Shown here: piece by piece, positions 34,071 through 43,466 of the stretch
Position numbering within the stretch: position 1 is the first letter of the stretch
Layout of the letters: each line of letters starts with the position of its first letter
Program-made: the position numbers and the translations under genes
The notes under the pieces: model-generated
Told to the model about the DNA's origin: nothing
The model's database searches: none
What the model saw: the letters and a program-made list of their open reading frames with translations, nothing else
From: Sphingobium sp. Z007
GTDB lineage: Bacteria > Pseudomonadota > Alphaproteobacteria > Sphingomonadales > Sphingomonadaceae
Direction of reading: 5' to 3'
Length of the DNA stretch: 64,000 nucleotides
NCBI RefSeq assembly: GCF_900013425.1
Contig: NZ_FBXK01000005.1
Span: 1,612,001-1,676,000, forward strand

Positions 34071-34625
34071 ATGGCCATTCTTTCCGACAAATGGATTCGC
34101 GAACAGGCGCTGAAAACCAACATGATCGAGCCGTTCGTGGAGAGCCAGCGGCGCGAAGGCTGCATCAGCTATGGCCTGTCTTCCTACGGCTATGATGCGC
34201 GCGTAGCGGACGAGTTCAAGATCTTCACCAATGTCGACAGCACCATCGTCGATCCCAAGGATTTCGACCCCAAGAATTTCGTCGATCGCCAGACCGACTG
34301 CTGCATCATCCCGCCCAACAGCTTTGCGCTGGCCCGCACGGTCGAATATTTCCGCGTGCCGCGCGACGTGCTGGTCATTTGCCTGGGCAAATCCACCTAT
34401 GCGCGGTGCGGGATCATCGTGAACGTCACGCCGCTGGAACCGGGCTGGGAGGGGCATGTGACGCTGGAATTTTCCAACACCACACCACTGCCCGCGAAGA
34501 TCTACGCCAATGAAGGGGCGTGCCAGTTCCTCTTCCTCCAAGGCAATGAGCCATGCGAGGTCAGCTATGCCGATCGCGCCGGCAAATATATGGGGCAGCA
34601 GGGCGTGACATTGCCCCGCCTGTGA
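34071..34625 (+). CDS. dcd: dCTP deaminase
   Basis: A 184-residue trimeric enzyme that converts dCTP to dUTP, feeding dTTP synthesis. Signatures: [10 protein letters not shown], the GKSTYARCG active-site loop, [20 protein letters not shown], and the closing [13 protein letters not shown]. Length is normal. It follows cdd by six bases and is 16 bases before the phosphatase gene. Confidence 0.97.
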   Translation: MAILSDKWIREQALKTNMIEPFVESQRREGCISYGLSSYGYDARVADEFKIFTNVDSTIVDPKDFDPKNFVDRQTDCCIIPPNSFALARTVEYFRVPRDVLVICLGKSTYARCGIIVNVTPLEPGWEGHVTLEFSNTTPLPAKIYANEGACQFLFLQGNEPCEVSYADRAGKYMGQQGVTLPRL

Positions 34626-34641
34626 TGCGACACTGCGCGCC

Positions 34642-35400
34642 ATGAGCTTCTGGCGCAGGGTAAAGCGCGGCGCGCCGCCGCCGCCCGACATCGGCACCGA
34701 TCGGCGCGTCTATGCGATCGGCGACGTGCATGGTCGTGCCGATCTGCTCGACGCATTGCTGGCGATGATCGCGCAGGATGACGCCGCCCGCCCGCGCAAG
34801 CCGATCAGCCTGATCCTGCTGGGCGACCTGGTCGATCGCGGCCCCCATTCCCGCGGGGTGGTAGAGCGGGTGATGGCGTTGGCCGCGTCGGGCGGCGACG
34901 TGCGTTGTCTCAAGGGCAATCACGAGGAAGCCTTCATCCTGGCTGCGCGCGGCGACCTGCGCGCCCTGCCCCTGTTCCGGCGGATGGAGGGAGAAGCGAC
35001 GCTGGCCAGCTATGGCCTCGACCCCGCCCTGTTCCGGGTCATGACCGATGCCGAGATTGCGGACTGGATGGAAAGCCATGTGCCGCGCGCCCATGTCGAT
35101 TTCCTGGACGCCCTGCCTGATAGCATCACGATCGGCGACTATCTGTTCGTCCATGCCGGTATCCGCCCCGGCGTGCCGATCGCCGATCAAAGCCCGGCCG
35201 ACCTGCGCTGGATCAGGCAGGAATTCCTGGCCCATCGCGGCCGCCACCCCAATATGATCGTCCATGGCCATAGTATCAGCGAGGATGTGGACGAACAGGC
35301 CGGCCGGATCGGCATCGATACAGGGGCCTTCCTGTCCGGCCGCCTGACCGCGCTGGGGCTGGAAGGCGTGGATCGCTGGATCTTGCAAACCGAAGCTTGA
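34642..35400 (+). CDS. PPP-type metallophosphatase
   Basis: A 252-residue protein phosphatase-like enzyme with the metal-binding signatures GDVHGRAD, GDLVDRG and GNHEE, plus later HAG and HGH motifs. This is the bacterial PPP family (serine/threonine phosphatase 1-like); a diadenosine tetraphosphatase activity is also possible for this fold. It follows dcd closely and ends 5 bases before a strong inverted repeat. Confidence 0.9.
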   Translation: MSFWRRVKRGAPPPPDIGTDRRVYAIGDVHGRADLLDALLAMIAQDDAARPRKPISLILLGDLVDRGPHSRGVVERVMALAASGGDVRCLKGNHEEAFILAARGDLRALPLFRRMEGEATLASYGLDPALFRVMTDAEIADWMESHVPRAHVDFLDALPDSITIGDYLFVHAGIRPGVPIADQSPADLRWIRQEFLAHRGRHPNMIVHGHSISEDVDEQAGRIGIDTGAFLSGRLTALGLEGVDRWILQTEA

Positions 35401-35405
35401 ATCTT

Positions 35406-35428
35406 TCGCGATGCAACATGCATCGCGA
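35406..35428. repeat. Perfect 10-bp inverted repeat
   Basis: TCGCGATGCA (35406-35415), loop ACA, then TGCATCGCGA (35419-35428). It is five bases after the phosphatase stop and lacks a T tract, so it is either a factor-dependent stop structure or an operator for the receptor gene 160 bases on. Confidence 0.7.
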
Positions 35429-35586
35429 CGTGCGGCAGCCTGGGCGCAAGCCCATTGCGCTTCTCATAATCCTATCAGAAAGATTTATGTCGCCTGTCCA
35501 GTATTTGCGATAGCGGACCACTGATCTTCTTTCGTTTGAATGGGTCAGAACGGTATGAATTACCGCTACAGCAGGGGAACAGACAC

Positions 35587-38415
35587 ATGCATATTCGCCA
35601 TGCCATGGCGGGGATCGCCCTCGCCATCTGCCTCGTCTCGCCGGCCCAATTTCTCGCAGCCGCAACAAGCGACGTCGCACTGACTCAGCGCCATAAATTC
35701 GACATCCACGTCCAGCCGCTCAGCAGCGCGCTGCGGGAATTGTCGGCCCAGTCGGGCGTGCGCATCCTCTTTCCCTATGACGAAGTCGCCGCGATCCGCA
35801 GCCGCCGCATTCAGGGATGGCTGTCCACGCAGGATGCGCTGGCCCGATTGCTGGCCGGCACCCAACTGACTTCAACCCCCGCGGGCGCAGGCGTGATCGC
35901 CCTGGCCGCGCCCGCCAATCGGAGCGCCACGCGGCGCAACCCGATGGCGCTGCAATATGCGCAGGCCAGCCTGCCGGGCACTGGCGCGCAGGCGATGGCC
36001 ATGGCCCCCGCCCCCGAACCGGTCGAGGATGCGACGCCGATCATCGTCACCGGCACCCGCACGACCAACCGCACCGTCGCCGAAAGCCTGGCGCCGATCG
36101 ACGTGCTGGGCGAAAAGGATCTGGAATCGAGCGGCAAGCAGTCTGTGCGCGACCTGCTCGGCACGCTCGTCCCCTCGATCAACGTGTCGAACAATGGCGC
36201 GGGCGCAAGCTGGGCGGTGCGCACCCTGTCGCTGCGCGGCCTGGGCGGCGACCAGTTGCTGGTGCTGGTGAACGGCAAGCGCCGCCATAATACTGCGACC
36301 CTGTTCATCAACGGATCGGTCCAGAACGGCCAGTCGCCCCCGGACCTCGACTTGATCGCCGGCAACGCGATCCAGCGGATCGAAGTGCTGCGCGATGGCG
36401 CTTCGGCGCAATATGGATCGGATGCGATCGCGGGCGTGGTCAATATCATCCTGAAAGACGATACATCGGGCGGCGCGGCGCTGACCTTGGGCAGCACCGC
36501 CGACAATGGCGGCTGGCAGGGGCGCTGGCAGGTCGACAAGGGCTTCGCCCTGGGTCAGGACGGCGGTTATATCCACCTGTCGGCAGATGGCGTGTTGCAG
36601 GATAATACGATCACCAAGAGCAGCCCGATCACCGGGCAATTCTATCCGACCGGCGATCCGCGCAATGCCAACCCTGACCGCATCCGCGCCAAATATGGCC
36701 AGCCACAGGTGATCGGCGGCAATCTGGGCTATGATGCGATGATGCCGGTGGGCGACAGCCTGGAACTCTACAGTTTCGGCACCTATTCCAAGCGTCATGC
36801 CGCCGGTTGGCTGACCTATCGCACGCCGCAGGCTGCCAATAATATTCTGGAAATCTATCCTGAAGGCTATATCCCGCGCATTCACGTCTATGACGAGGAT
36901 TTCCAGTTCGCGGGCGGTCTGCGCGGCGAAGTGGGCGGCGGCGTGCGTTTCGACCTCAGCACCAGCTACGGGCAGGATGAGGTCAAATATGCCCAGACCA
37001 CCTCGCTCAACCCCTCGCTTGGCCCGGCAAGCCCGACCCGCTTCTACCTTGGCAAGCTGCGCTTCGACGAATGGGTCAGCAATCTGGACCTGAGCAAAGA
37101 GTTCGACGTCGGCCTGGCCGGGCTGCTCTCGGTCGCGGTGGGCGGCGAATATAAAAAGAATAAATTCGTCATTAGCCCCGGCGATCCCGTCTCCTACATC
37201 AATGGCGGCTATATCTTCCCGACCGGCGGCTGGCGCGGCGGCACCTTCGCCAGCGGCATCGGATCGCAGGGCGTCATCGGCTTCACGCCCGAAGGATCGG
37301 GTAGCTGGAGCCGCGACAATTGGAGCGCCTACGCCAATATCGAAGGCAAGATCATCGAGGGCGTCGAATTCGGCCTGGCCGGGCGGCATGAGGATTATTC
37401 CGACTTTGGAACTACCGATACCGGCAAGGCGTCGCTGCGCATAGAACCCGTCAGAGGCATCGCGATCCGTGGGACGGCCAGCACGGGCTTCCGCGCGCCG
37501 ACACTGCAACAGCAGCATTACAACTCTTCCAGCACGATCGGCGTGGTCATTGACGGGGTCAGCCAGTTGCGCCCGGTGGTCGCGCTGCCGGTCGATAGCG
37601 CCGCGGCGCGGGCGCTCGGCGCCGTTCCGCTCAAGCCCGAAAAATCGACCAGCTTCTCGGCCGGGCTTGTACTGACGCCGCTGCCCAATTTCAACCTCAC
37701 CGTCGACGCCTATCAGATCAAGGTGAAGGACCGCATCCTTCTCAGCGGCACGCTGTCGGGCGCGGCCGTCGTCAATATCCTGAACGCCAATGGCTATGCC
37801 GGCAATTTCGGCGCGCTCATCTTCTCCAACGCCGCGGACACGCGGACCCGCGGGCTGGATATCGTCGCGACCTATCGCGCCGACCTGGGCGGCTTTGGCA
37901 ACTTGACGAGTTCGCTGTCGGCCAATTTCAACAAGACCATCTTCACCCATATCGATCCCCCGCCGACGGGTGGCAGCGGCGTCTCCTTCGTCGCGCGCGA
38001 CCGCCAGGGCGACCTGAGCGAAGGCACGCCACGTAACAAGTTCATCGCCAATTTCCTATGGGAAACCGGCGCATTCAACGCCAATCTGCGCGCTACCCGC
38101 TTTGGCAAGGTCACGCAGCGCGCGGCGTTGCCGGTGCTGCACACGGCCGACTGGATGTCCTGCACTGTGGTGTCGGCGACCTGCACGTCGGGCTTTGCCG
38201 ACGAGGAGCTGAAGCCCAAGACGATCCTCGATCTTGAACTGGGCTATAAGCTGGCCAAGGGCGTGAAGCTCTCGATCGGCGCGAACAATCTGCTCAACAC
38301 CTATCCCAATAAGCTGAAGCCCGTGAACCAGCTCGCCGGCAGCCTTTACAATGGCTACGCCCCCTACGGCATCAGCGGCGGCTTCTATTATGGCCGGTTC
38401 AACCTGGAGTTTTGA
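35587..38415 (+). CDS. TonB-dependent receptor with STN domain
   Basis: A 942-residue outer-membrane receptor. The signal peptide ends near FLAAATS. A secretin/TonB N-terminal (STN) domain spans about residues 35-105 (FDIHVQPLSSALRELSAQSG). A plug with the IIVTGTRTTNRTV TonB-box-like start and QRIEVLRDGASAQYGSDAIAGVVNI follows, then a beta-barrel ending in Phe (GRFNLEF). STN domains usually signal to a FecR-like anti-sigma factor, but none is adjacent. ATG 35587 is used because AGGGGA precedes it by about 9 bases. The next gene starts two bases after the stop, so substrate handling is probably shared. Confidence 0.93.
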   Translation: MHIRHAMAGIALAICLVSPAQFLAAATSDVALTQRHKFDIHVQPLSSALRELSAQSGVRILFPYDEVAAIRSRRIQGWLSTQDALARLLAGTQLTSTPAGAGVIALAAPANRSATRRNPMALQYAQASLPGTGAQAMAMAPAPEPVEDATPIIVTGTRTTNRTVAESLAPIDVLGEKDLESSGKQSVRDLLGTLVPSINVSNNGAGASWAVRTLSLRGLGGDQLLVLVNGKRRHNTATLFINGSVQNGQSPPDLDLIAGNAIQRIEVLRDGASAQYGSDAIAGVVNIILKDDTSGGAALTLGSTADNGGWQGRWQVDKGFALGQDGGYIHLSADGVLQDNTITKSSPITGQFYPTGDPRNANPDRIRAKYGQPQVIGGNLGYDAMMPVGDSLELYSFGTYSKRHAAGWLTYRTPQAANNILEIYPEGYIPRIHVYDEDFQFAGGLRGEVGGGVRFDLSTSYGQDEVKYAQTTSLNPSLGPASPTRFYLGKLRFDEWVSNLDLSKEFDVGLAGLLSVAVGGEYKKNKFVISPGDPVSYINGGYIFPTGGWRGGTFASGIGSQGVIGFTPEGSGSWSRDNWSAYANIEGKIIEGVEFGLAGRHEDYSDFGTTDTGKASLRIEPVRGIAIRGTASTGFRAPTLQQQHYNSSSTIGVVIDGVSQLRPVVALPVDSAAARALGAVPLKPEKSTSFSAGLVLTPLPNFNLTVDAYQIKVKDRILLSGTLSGAAVVNILNANGYAGNFGALIFSNAADTRTRGLDIVATYRADLGGFGNLTSSLSANFNKTIFTHIDPPPTGGSGVSFVARDRQGDLSEGTPRNKFIANFLWETGAFNANLRATRFGKVTQRAALPVLHTADWMSCTVVSATCTSGFADEELKPKTILDLELGYKLAKGVKLSIGANNLLNTYPNKLKPVNQLAGSLYNGYAPYGISGGFYYGRFNLEF

Positions 38416-38416
38416 T

Positions 38417-41400
38417 ATGACGAAGACGGCAGGATTGAACCGGCGCGAAGCGATCGCGGCGGGCGGGATCGGTTTGCTCGCGGCGGGGAGCGCCGGGTCG
38501 GTGGCGCAGCCCGGTGGCGCGCCCGCGCCGGGCAAGGAAACGATGGTGACGGTGCAGGACTGCACCAACGTCGCGCTGGCGCTGTCGCCCGATGGCAAGC
38601 GTATCGCCTTCGATCTGCTGGGGATATTATGGACCCTGCCGGTCGACGGCGGGGCGTTGAAGCGGCTGACCGGCGATTTTGACGACCTGGCCCAGCCGGA
38701 CTGGTCGCCCGACGGCAGCCGTATCGCGTTTCAATCCTATCGTACCGGCCATTTCCATATCTGGTCGATCGCGCCGGACGGTGGCGACCTGCGCCAGCAT
38801 ACCGACGGGCTGCTGGACGATCGCGAACCGCGCTGGTCGCCCGATGGGCGGACCATCGCCTTTTCCAGCGACCGGGCGGACGGCCGTTACGCCATCTACC
38901 TGCTCGACGTGGCGAGCGGCCAGGTCACGCCTTTGTCGAAGGGCACTACCAACGATAGCGAACCCGCCTGGTCGCCCGACGGCAAGCGCGTCGCCTATGT
39001 CGCGGGCGGAACGAAGCTGGTTGCGGTCGATATGGCCAGTGGGGTGGTGACGGAGGTGGCGTCTGTGACGCCGTCGGCCGACCGTTTCAATCCGTCGGCG
39101 ATCATGGCCCCTGCCTTTGCGCCCGATGGGACCATCGCTTATACCCGTGTTCAGCCGGGCACGATGACGCTGGTCCATGATAGCAAGGATGTGGTGGTGG
39201 GCGAGGATCTCTATCCCTTCCGCCCCGCCTTCACCAGGGACGGGGCGATCCTTTACGGCTCCGATGGCAAGCTGCGGAGCCTCAAGGGCGACAAGGCGAG
39301 CATCATTGCCTTCCAGACGCAGGTGCCAGTCACCACGCCCAGCTATCGCAAGAAGACCCGCGACTTCACGTCCACCACGGCCAAGCCGGTGGTCGGCATC
39401 GCCGCACCCATGCTGTCGCCCGATGGCAAGAGCATCGTGTTCGCCGCGCTCAACGACCTTTATGTCATGCCGGTCGGTGGCGCGCCCAGAAAGATCGTGG
39501 GGGACGGCTTCCACAAATGCGATCCCGCCTGGTCGCCCGATGGCAGGACCATCGCCTACTCCTCGGACCGGGGCGGGACGCTCGACCTGTGGCTGCATGA
39601 CGTCGCTACGGCCAAGGAACGCCAACTCACCAACATCCCGGACAAGGCTGTCGCCTGGGGCAGTTGGTCGCAGGATGGCAGGATGATCGCCTTCCTCGAC
39701 CAGGACGGCGCGTTGCACACGGTCGATGTCGCGAGCGGCACTGTCACCAAGCGGTTCGACGCGCTCTGGGAGCCGGGCCGCCCCAGCTTCGGTCCCGATG
39801 GCAAAACCATCGCCTATGCCGCCTTCAAGCCCGTCACCGGTCGCTATCGCGAAGGCGCGAGCCAGATACTGACCGTCGATCTGGCTACCGGCAAGGGCAC
39901 GTACCGTCCAGTGTTCGAGGGCAAGTCCCTCGGCACGCGCGGCCATGATGGCCCTGTCTGGTCGCGCGATGGCAAGAGCATGGCGTTCGTCTTCGCCAGC
40001 ACGCTCTGGGTCGCGCCGGTCGCGCCGGACGGCAGCTTTACCGCCGCGCCCAAGCAGATCAACACCGAAGTCACCGACGCGCCCAGTTGGAGCGGCGATG
40101 GCGGCAGACTGCTCTACCTCAGCAACGGCAAGCTGCGGATCGTCTCCGCGACCGGTGGTACGGCGCAGACCATCCCCTGCCGCCTCAATTGGGCCAATGC
40201 CAAGCCTGCGGGTCGCACCGTCATACGGGCGGGCAAGGTCTGGGACGCCCTTTCCGCAGACTACAAGACAAACGTCGATGTCGTGCTGGACGGCAATGTC
40301 ATCAGCGCCGTCGCGCCGCGCGGCGCGGGTGCATCCGACGCTAATGCGAAGATCATTGACGCGCCTCACCTTACCCTGATGCCGGGCCTGATCGACATGC
40401 ATACCCATCGGCAGATGGCCGGCTATGGCTATGGCGACCGGATGGGGCGGCTATGGCTGGCCATGGGGGTCACAGCAACCCGATCGCCCGGCTGCCCGGC
40501 CTATCATATGGTAGAGGATCGGGAGGCGATCCAGAGTGGCAAGCGCATCGCCGCGCGCCACTATGCGACCGGCGAAGCGATCGACGGCGGGCGCATCTTC
40601 TATAATTTCATGCGGCCTGTGACCGAGCCGGGCCAGATGGCGCTCGAACTGGAGCGCGCCAAGGCGCTCGATTACGACATGGTGAAAACCTACGTCCGGC
40701 TGCGCCACGACACGCAGAAGGACGTGGTCGACGCAGCGCACAAGATGGGGATGCACCTGTCGTCCCATTATCATTACCCTGCGCTCCACAGCGGCATGGA
40801 TTGCATGGAGCATACCGGCGCGACCAACCGCTACGGCTATTCGCGCACGATCACGTCGCTGGGCGGTGGCTATCATGACGTCAACGACCTGTTCGCCGCG
40901 GCCAAGGCCGGGCGGACGCCGACCTTGTTCGCAGCCACGTCCCTGCTGGGACTGGATGACAGCTTTACGCGCGATCCCCGCATCACGACGCTCTATCCGC
41001 AATGGGAATATGACAAGCTGCTGGCGCGGGTGAAGGCGATGTCGGGCGATGGCGGCAAGCCGTTGCTCGCCTCGCTGGAACGGCAGGTTGCGCAGATCAA
41101 GATGACGCTGGCGGCGGGATGGCATCCCTTTTCCGGCACGGACGCGCCGATCGACCTGACCGCAATCAGCCTTCACCTCAACCTGCGCGGCATGGTGAAG
41201 TTCGGCGTCTCACCCTATGAGGCGCTGTTGATGACGACCCGCTGGTCCGGTGAGTTTCTGGGTGAGCCGGTGGGGCGAATTGAGCGCGGGATGCTGGCCG
41301 ACCTGATCCTGGTGGATGGCGATCCGCTGGCAGATGTCACCGCCGTCGCCAATGTGAAACAGGTGATCGCGAACGGCGTCGTCCATACGCCCGAAGCGCT

Positions 41401-41557
41401 GATGGCGCCGTTCGTCAACGCCAAACCGCAGGCCGCGGCGAGCAAGATGCTGCCGATGCTGGCGGACGCCCATCAACATTATTGGTGGCATGATGCCGAC
41501 TATGTCGAAAGCAGCCGCGCCGCCTGCTGTGCGGGTCATGCAGTGGCGCATGTGTAG
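38417..41557 (+). CDS. Exported PD40-repeat amidohydrolase
   Basis: A 1046-residue protein starting MTKTAGLNRREAIAAGGIG, a twin-arginine-like signal. Residues about 45-600 are TolB/PD40 beta-propeller blades, recognised by repeats of the type WSPDGxxIAF and RWSPDGRTIAFSS. The C-terminal part is an amidohydrolase barrel with MPGLIDMHTHRQM (metal His pair), the later SSHYH and GTDAPIDL, and a final GMLADLILVDGDPL strand. Such fusions are thought to hydrolyse peptides or cyclic amides in the periplasm, but the substrate is unknown. It follows the receptor gene after one base, with GGAG at the end of that gene as SD, so the two are coupled. Confidence 0.88.
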   Translation: MTKTAGLNRREAIAAGGIGLLAAGSAGSVAQPGGAPAPGKETMVTVQDCTNVALALSPDGKRIAFDLLGILWTLPVDGGALKRLTGDFDDLAQPDWSPDGSRIAFQSYRTGHFHIWSIAPDGGDLRQHTDGLLDDREPRWSPDGRTIAFSSDRADGRYAIYLLDVASGQVTPLSKGTTNDSEPAWSPDGKRVAYVAGGTKLVAVDMASGVVTEVASVTPSADRFNPSAIMAPAFAPDGTIAYTRVQPGTMTLVHDSKDVVVGEDLYPFRPAFTRDGAILYGSDGKLRSLKGDKASIIAFQTQVPVTTPSYRKKTRDFTSTTAKPVVGIAAPMLSPDGKSIVFAALNDLYVMPVGGAPRKIVGDGFHKCDPAWSPDGRTIAYSSDRGGTLDLWLHDVATAKERQLTNIPDKAVAWGSWSQDGRMIAFLDQDGALHTVDVASGTVTKRFDALWEPGRPSFGPDGKTIAYAAFKPVTGRYREGASQILTVDLATGKGTYRPVFEGKSLGTRGHDGPVWSRDGKSMAFVFASTLWVAPVAPDGSFTAAPKQINTEVTDAPSWSGDGGRLLYLSNGKLRIVSATGGTAQTIPCRLNWANAKPAGRTVIRAGKVWDALSADYKTNVDVVLDGNVISAVAPRGAGASDANAKIIDAPHLTLMPGLIDMHTHRQMAGYGYGDRMGRLWLAMGVTATRSPGCPAYHMVEDREAIQSGKRIAARHYATGEAIDGGRIFYNFMRPVTEPGQMALELERAKALDYDMVKTYVRLRHDTQKDVVDAAHKMGMHLSSHYHYPALHSGMDCMEHTGATNRYGYSRTITSLGGGYHDVNDLFAAAKAGRTPTLFAATSLLGLDDSFTRDPRITTLYPQWEYDKLLARVKAMSGDGGKPLLASLERQVAQIKMTLAAGWHPFSGTDAPIDLTAISLHLNLRGMVKFGVSPYEALLMTTRWSGEFLGEPVGRIERGMLADLILVDGDPLADVTAVANVKQVIANGVVHTPEALMAPFVNAKPQAAASKMLPMLADAHQHYWWHDADYVESSRAACCAGHAVAHV

Positions 41558-41604
41558 ATTGTAGCGCCAGTTTCACGCCGTTCCCCGACGCGTGGGGAGC
41601 GGTG

Positions 41605-42297
41605 TCAGCGCACGTTCAGCCCCAATTCGCCCAGCAACTGCCCGGCCTGCTCGCGCGATATGGTGGCGCCGCGGAACAGCCCGGCGTCGATCAATCGCAA
41701 TCCGCCGATGTCAGCGCCGCGCAAGTCCGCGCCGTCGAAGCGGCAGCCGTCTAGCGCGGCGTCGCGTAGGCTGCATCCGTCGAACAGGGTGCCGCGAAAA
41801 TCGCATTTGGCGAGGTCCGCCTGGCTGAAATCGACCGCGGTCAACACCTGCTTGCGAAAGGAAAAGCCTGGCAGCCGCGCATTCACCAGCAGGGTTTCGG
41901 CGAAAGTGACGTCTAGCGCTCTCGCCTCGCTGAGGTCCGCGCCGGTCAGCTTGCATCGTTCGAATTGCGCGCCGAACAGCTTCGCCCGTCGCAGAACACC
42001 GTTATTGAGATCGCAGGCGAGAAACTCCGCCTCCCGCAGGTCGGCGCCGGTCAGTTGCACGAACCCGCCGCGGCAGGATTGCCAGCGGGTTCCGTCCAGC
42101 TTCGCGCCGGTAAAGTCGGTGCGGCGGACCTGACAGCGTTCGAATATCCAGCGGGAAAGGTCCACGCCCGACAAATCGGCCTCGTCCAGGTCGCAATCGA
42201 TCAGGTGATGCGGCAAGCCCTTTTTCGCGAGCGGCGCGATGTCGGCCCGGCCCAGCGTCTGTTCACTCAGGGATCGATCGGCAAACAGGTCATCCAT
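41605..42297 (-). CDS. Pentapeptide-repeat protein
   Basis: A 230-residue protein made of about 30 pentapeptide-like units of the A(D/N)LxG type, such as DLSGVDLSRW, FDGADLRGADI and KLTGADLSEA. It folds as a right-handed quadrilateral beta-helix. Proteins of similar length include the Qnr/MfpA family that mimic DNA and bind gyrase, but pentapeptide proteins are diverse, so resistance is not claimed. It is convergent with the amidohydrolase and transcribed in the same direction as ctrA downstream of it. Confidence 0.9.
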   Translation of the reverse strand: MDDLFADRSLSEQTLGRADIAPLAKKGLPHHLIDCDLDEADLSGVDLSRWIFERCQVRRTDFTGAKLDGTRWQSCRGGFVQLTGADLREAEFLACDLNNGVLRRAKLFGAQFERCKLTGADLSEARALDVTFAETLLVNARLPGFSFRKQVLTAVDFSQADLAKCDFRGTLFDGCSLRDAALDGCRFDGADLRGADIGGLRLIDAGLFRGATISREQAGQLLGELGLNVR

Positions 42298-42393
42298 GGC
42301 CCTGCCTTAACCGCAAGCGGCAGGATGATCCACGCCCCAACGATAAAAATGCGATCAAAAAGAGAACATCGCCCTGCAAGCAGCGCCGAACAC

Positions 42394-42430
42394 GGAAAAG
42401 GCCGGCGTCCTTTTGGACCCCGGCCTTTCC
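42394..42430 (-). terminator. Likely ctrA terminator
   Basis: GGAAAAGGCCGG (42394-42405) pairs with CCGGCCTTTCC (42420-42430). On the minus strand the far arm ends in CCTTTTCC. It lies just past the ctrA stop and before the pentapeptide gene. Confidence 0.55.
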
Positions 42431-42453
42431 ACCCCCCATTAACCAGTTCGAGA

Positions 42454-43161
42454 TCAGGCGACCTTGGCCTGCTCCTCGACGATCTCGTCTGGATCGCGCA
42501 GCACATAGCCGCGGCCCCATACCGTCTCGATATAATTGTCGCCGCCGCAGGCCAGCGCCAGCTTCTTGCGCAGCTTGCAGATGAATACGTCGATGATCTT
42601 GAGTTCGGGTTCGTCCATGCCGCCATAAAGGTGGTTCAGGAACATTTCCTTGGTCAGCGTCGTGCCCTTGCGGAGCGAGAGCAGCTCCAGCATCGCATAT
42701 TCCTTGCCGGTCAGGTGGACGCGGTTGCCGTCCACTTCGACCGTCTTGGCGTCCAGATTGACGGCCAGCTTGCCGGTGCGGATGACCGACTGGCTATGCC
42801 CCTTGGACCGGCGCACAACCGCGTGGATGCGGGCGATCAGCTCTTCGCGATGGAAGGGCTTGGTCACATAATCGTCGGCGCCGAAGCCGAAGGAGCGGAC
42901 CTTGCTGTCCATCTCCGATATGCCCGACAGGATCAGCACCGGGGTCTGCACCTTGGCCGCCCGCAGCTTCTTCAGCACGTCATAGCCGTGCATGTCGGGC
43001 AGGTTCAGGTCCAGGCAGATGATGTCGTAATCATACAGCTTGCCCAGATCGAGGCCTTCTTCGCCCAGGTCGGTCGTATAGACATTGAAGCCTTCGGTCG
43101 TGAGCATAAGCTCAATCGCCTTGGCGGTGGTCGGTTCGTCCTCGATCAGCAGCACGCGCAT
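42454..43161 (-). CDS. ctrA: Cell-cycle response regulator CtrA
   Basis: A 235-residue OmpR-type response regulator, the alphaproteobacterial master regulator of cell cycle, division and motility genes. The receiver keeps the acidic pocket (IEDE), phospho-acceptor Asp51 in CLDLNLPD, and the switch Lys in [10 protein letters not shown]. The winged-helix domain includes the CtrA-type [37 protein letters not shown] and [16 protein letters not shown] 43161 (MRVLLIEDE) is the family start. The unusually long upstream region has a CtrA-like box and five GANTC sites. Confidence 0.97.
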   Translation of the reverse strand: MRVLLIEDEPTTAKAIELMLTTEGFNVYTTDLGEEGLDLGKLYDYDIICLDLNLPDMHGYDVLKKLRAAKVQTPVLILSGISEMDSKVRSFGFGADDYVTKPFHREELIARIHAVVRRSKGHSQSVIRTGKLAVNLDAKTVEVDGNRVHLTGKEYAMLELLSLRKGTTLTKEMFLNHLYGGMDEPELKIIDVFICKLRKKLALACGGDNYIETVWGRGYVLRDPDEIVEEQAKVA

Positions 43162-43466
43162 GTGAAGCCCCTTATTGTCACCTTTCGGCCAATCCCGCCG
43201 ATGGATCGCAGTCCCGTTCACCCACCAGAACGGCTTCTGCTTCAAATCATTAACCAAAAAACTTCTGAAGGACAAAGGTTAATTTTTCGCTAACCGGCAG
43301 GAATCCACGAGTCGCGCCAAAACGAATCTGTTTACAAAGGGTTGAGGCTGAAACGGCCCAACCGGAGTCAAGATGGGTTCCCCTGCGAAACGATGCATAT
43401 GGGCGTCCGAACGCACATCATGATGAATCCGAGACGGGAATTTTTATCCGGCCCTTTTCGTCTCGG
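43162..43466. promoter_or_regulatory. ctrA upstream regulatory region
   Basis: 305 bases without a gene. It holds five GANTC (CcrM) sites at 43301, 43309, 43324, 43365 and 43425, a CtrA-like full box at 43279-43293 and a further TTAACC at 43250. In Caulobacter the ctrA promoter is controlled by GANTC methylation and by CtrA itself. Confidence 0.6.
43279..43293 (-). promoter_or_regulatory. Candidate CtrA autoregulatory box
   Basis: Read on the minus strand: TTAG, seven bases, TTAACC. One base differs from TTAA-N7-TTAACC. It is about 120 bases upstream of the ctrA start. Confidence 0.5.

Noticed and set aside
35872..37950. 692-residue minus-strand frame inside the TonB receptor
   Set aside because: The receptor plug and barrel are unmistakable on the plus strand; this frame is a codon-bias shadow.
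38627..40408. 593-residue minus-strand frame inside the PD40-amidohydrolase
   Set aside because: It mirrors the repetitive WSPDG blades of the real gene; no family features.
41605..42297. Quinolone-resistance (Qnr) gene
   Set aside because: Only the pentapeptide fold and length fit; no Qnr-specific loop features could be confirmed by eye.
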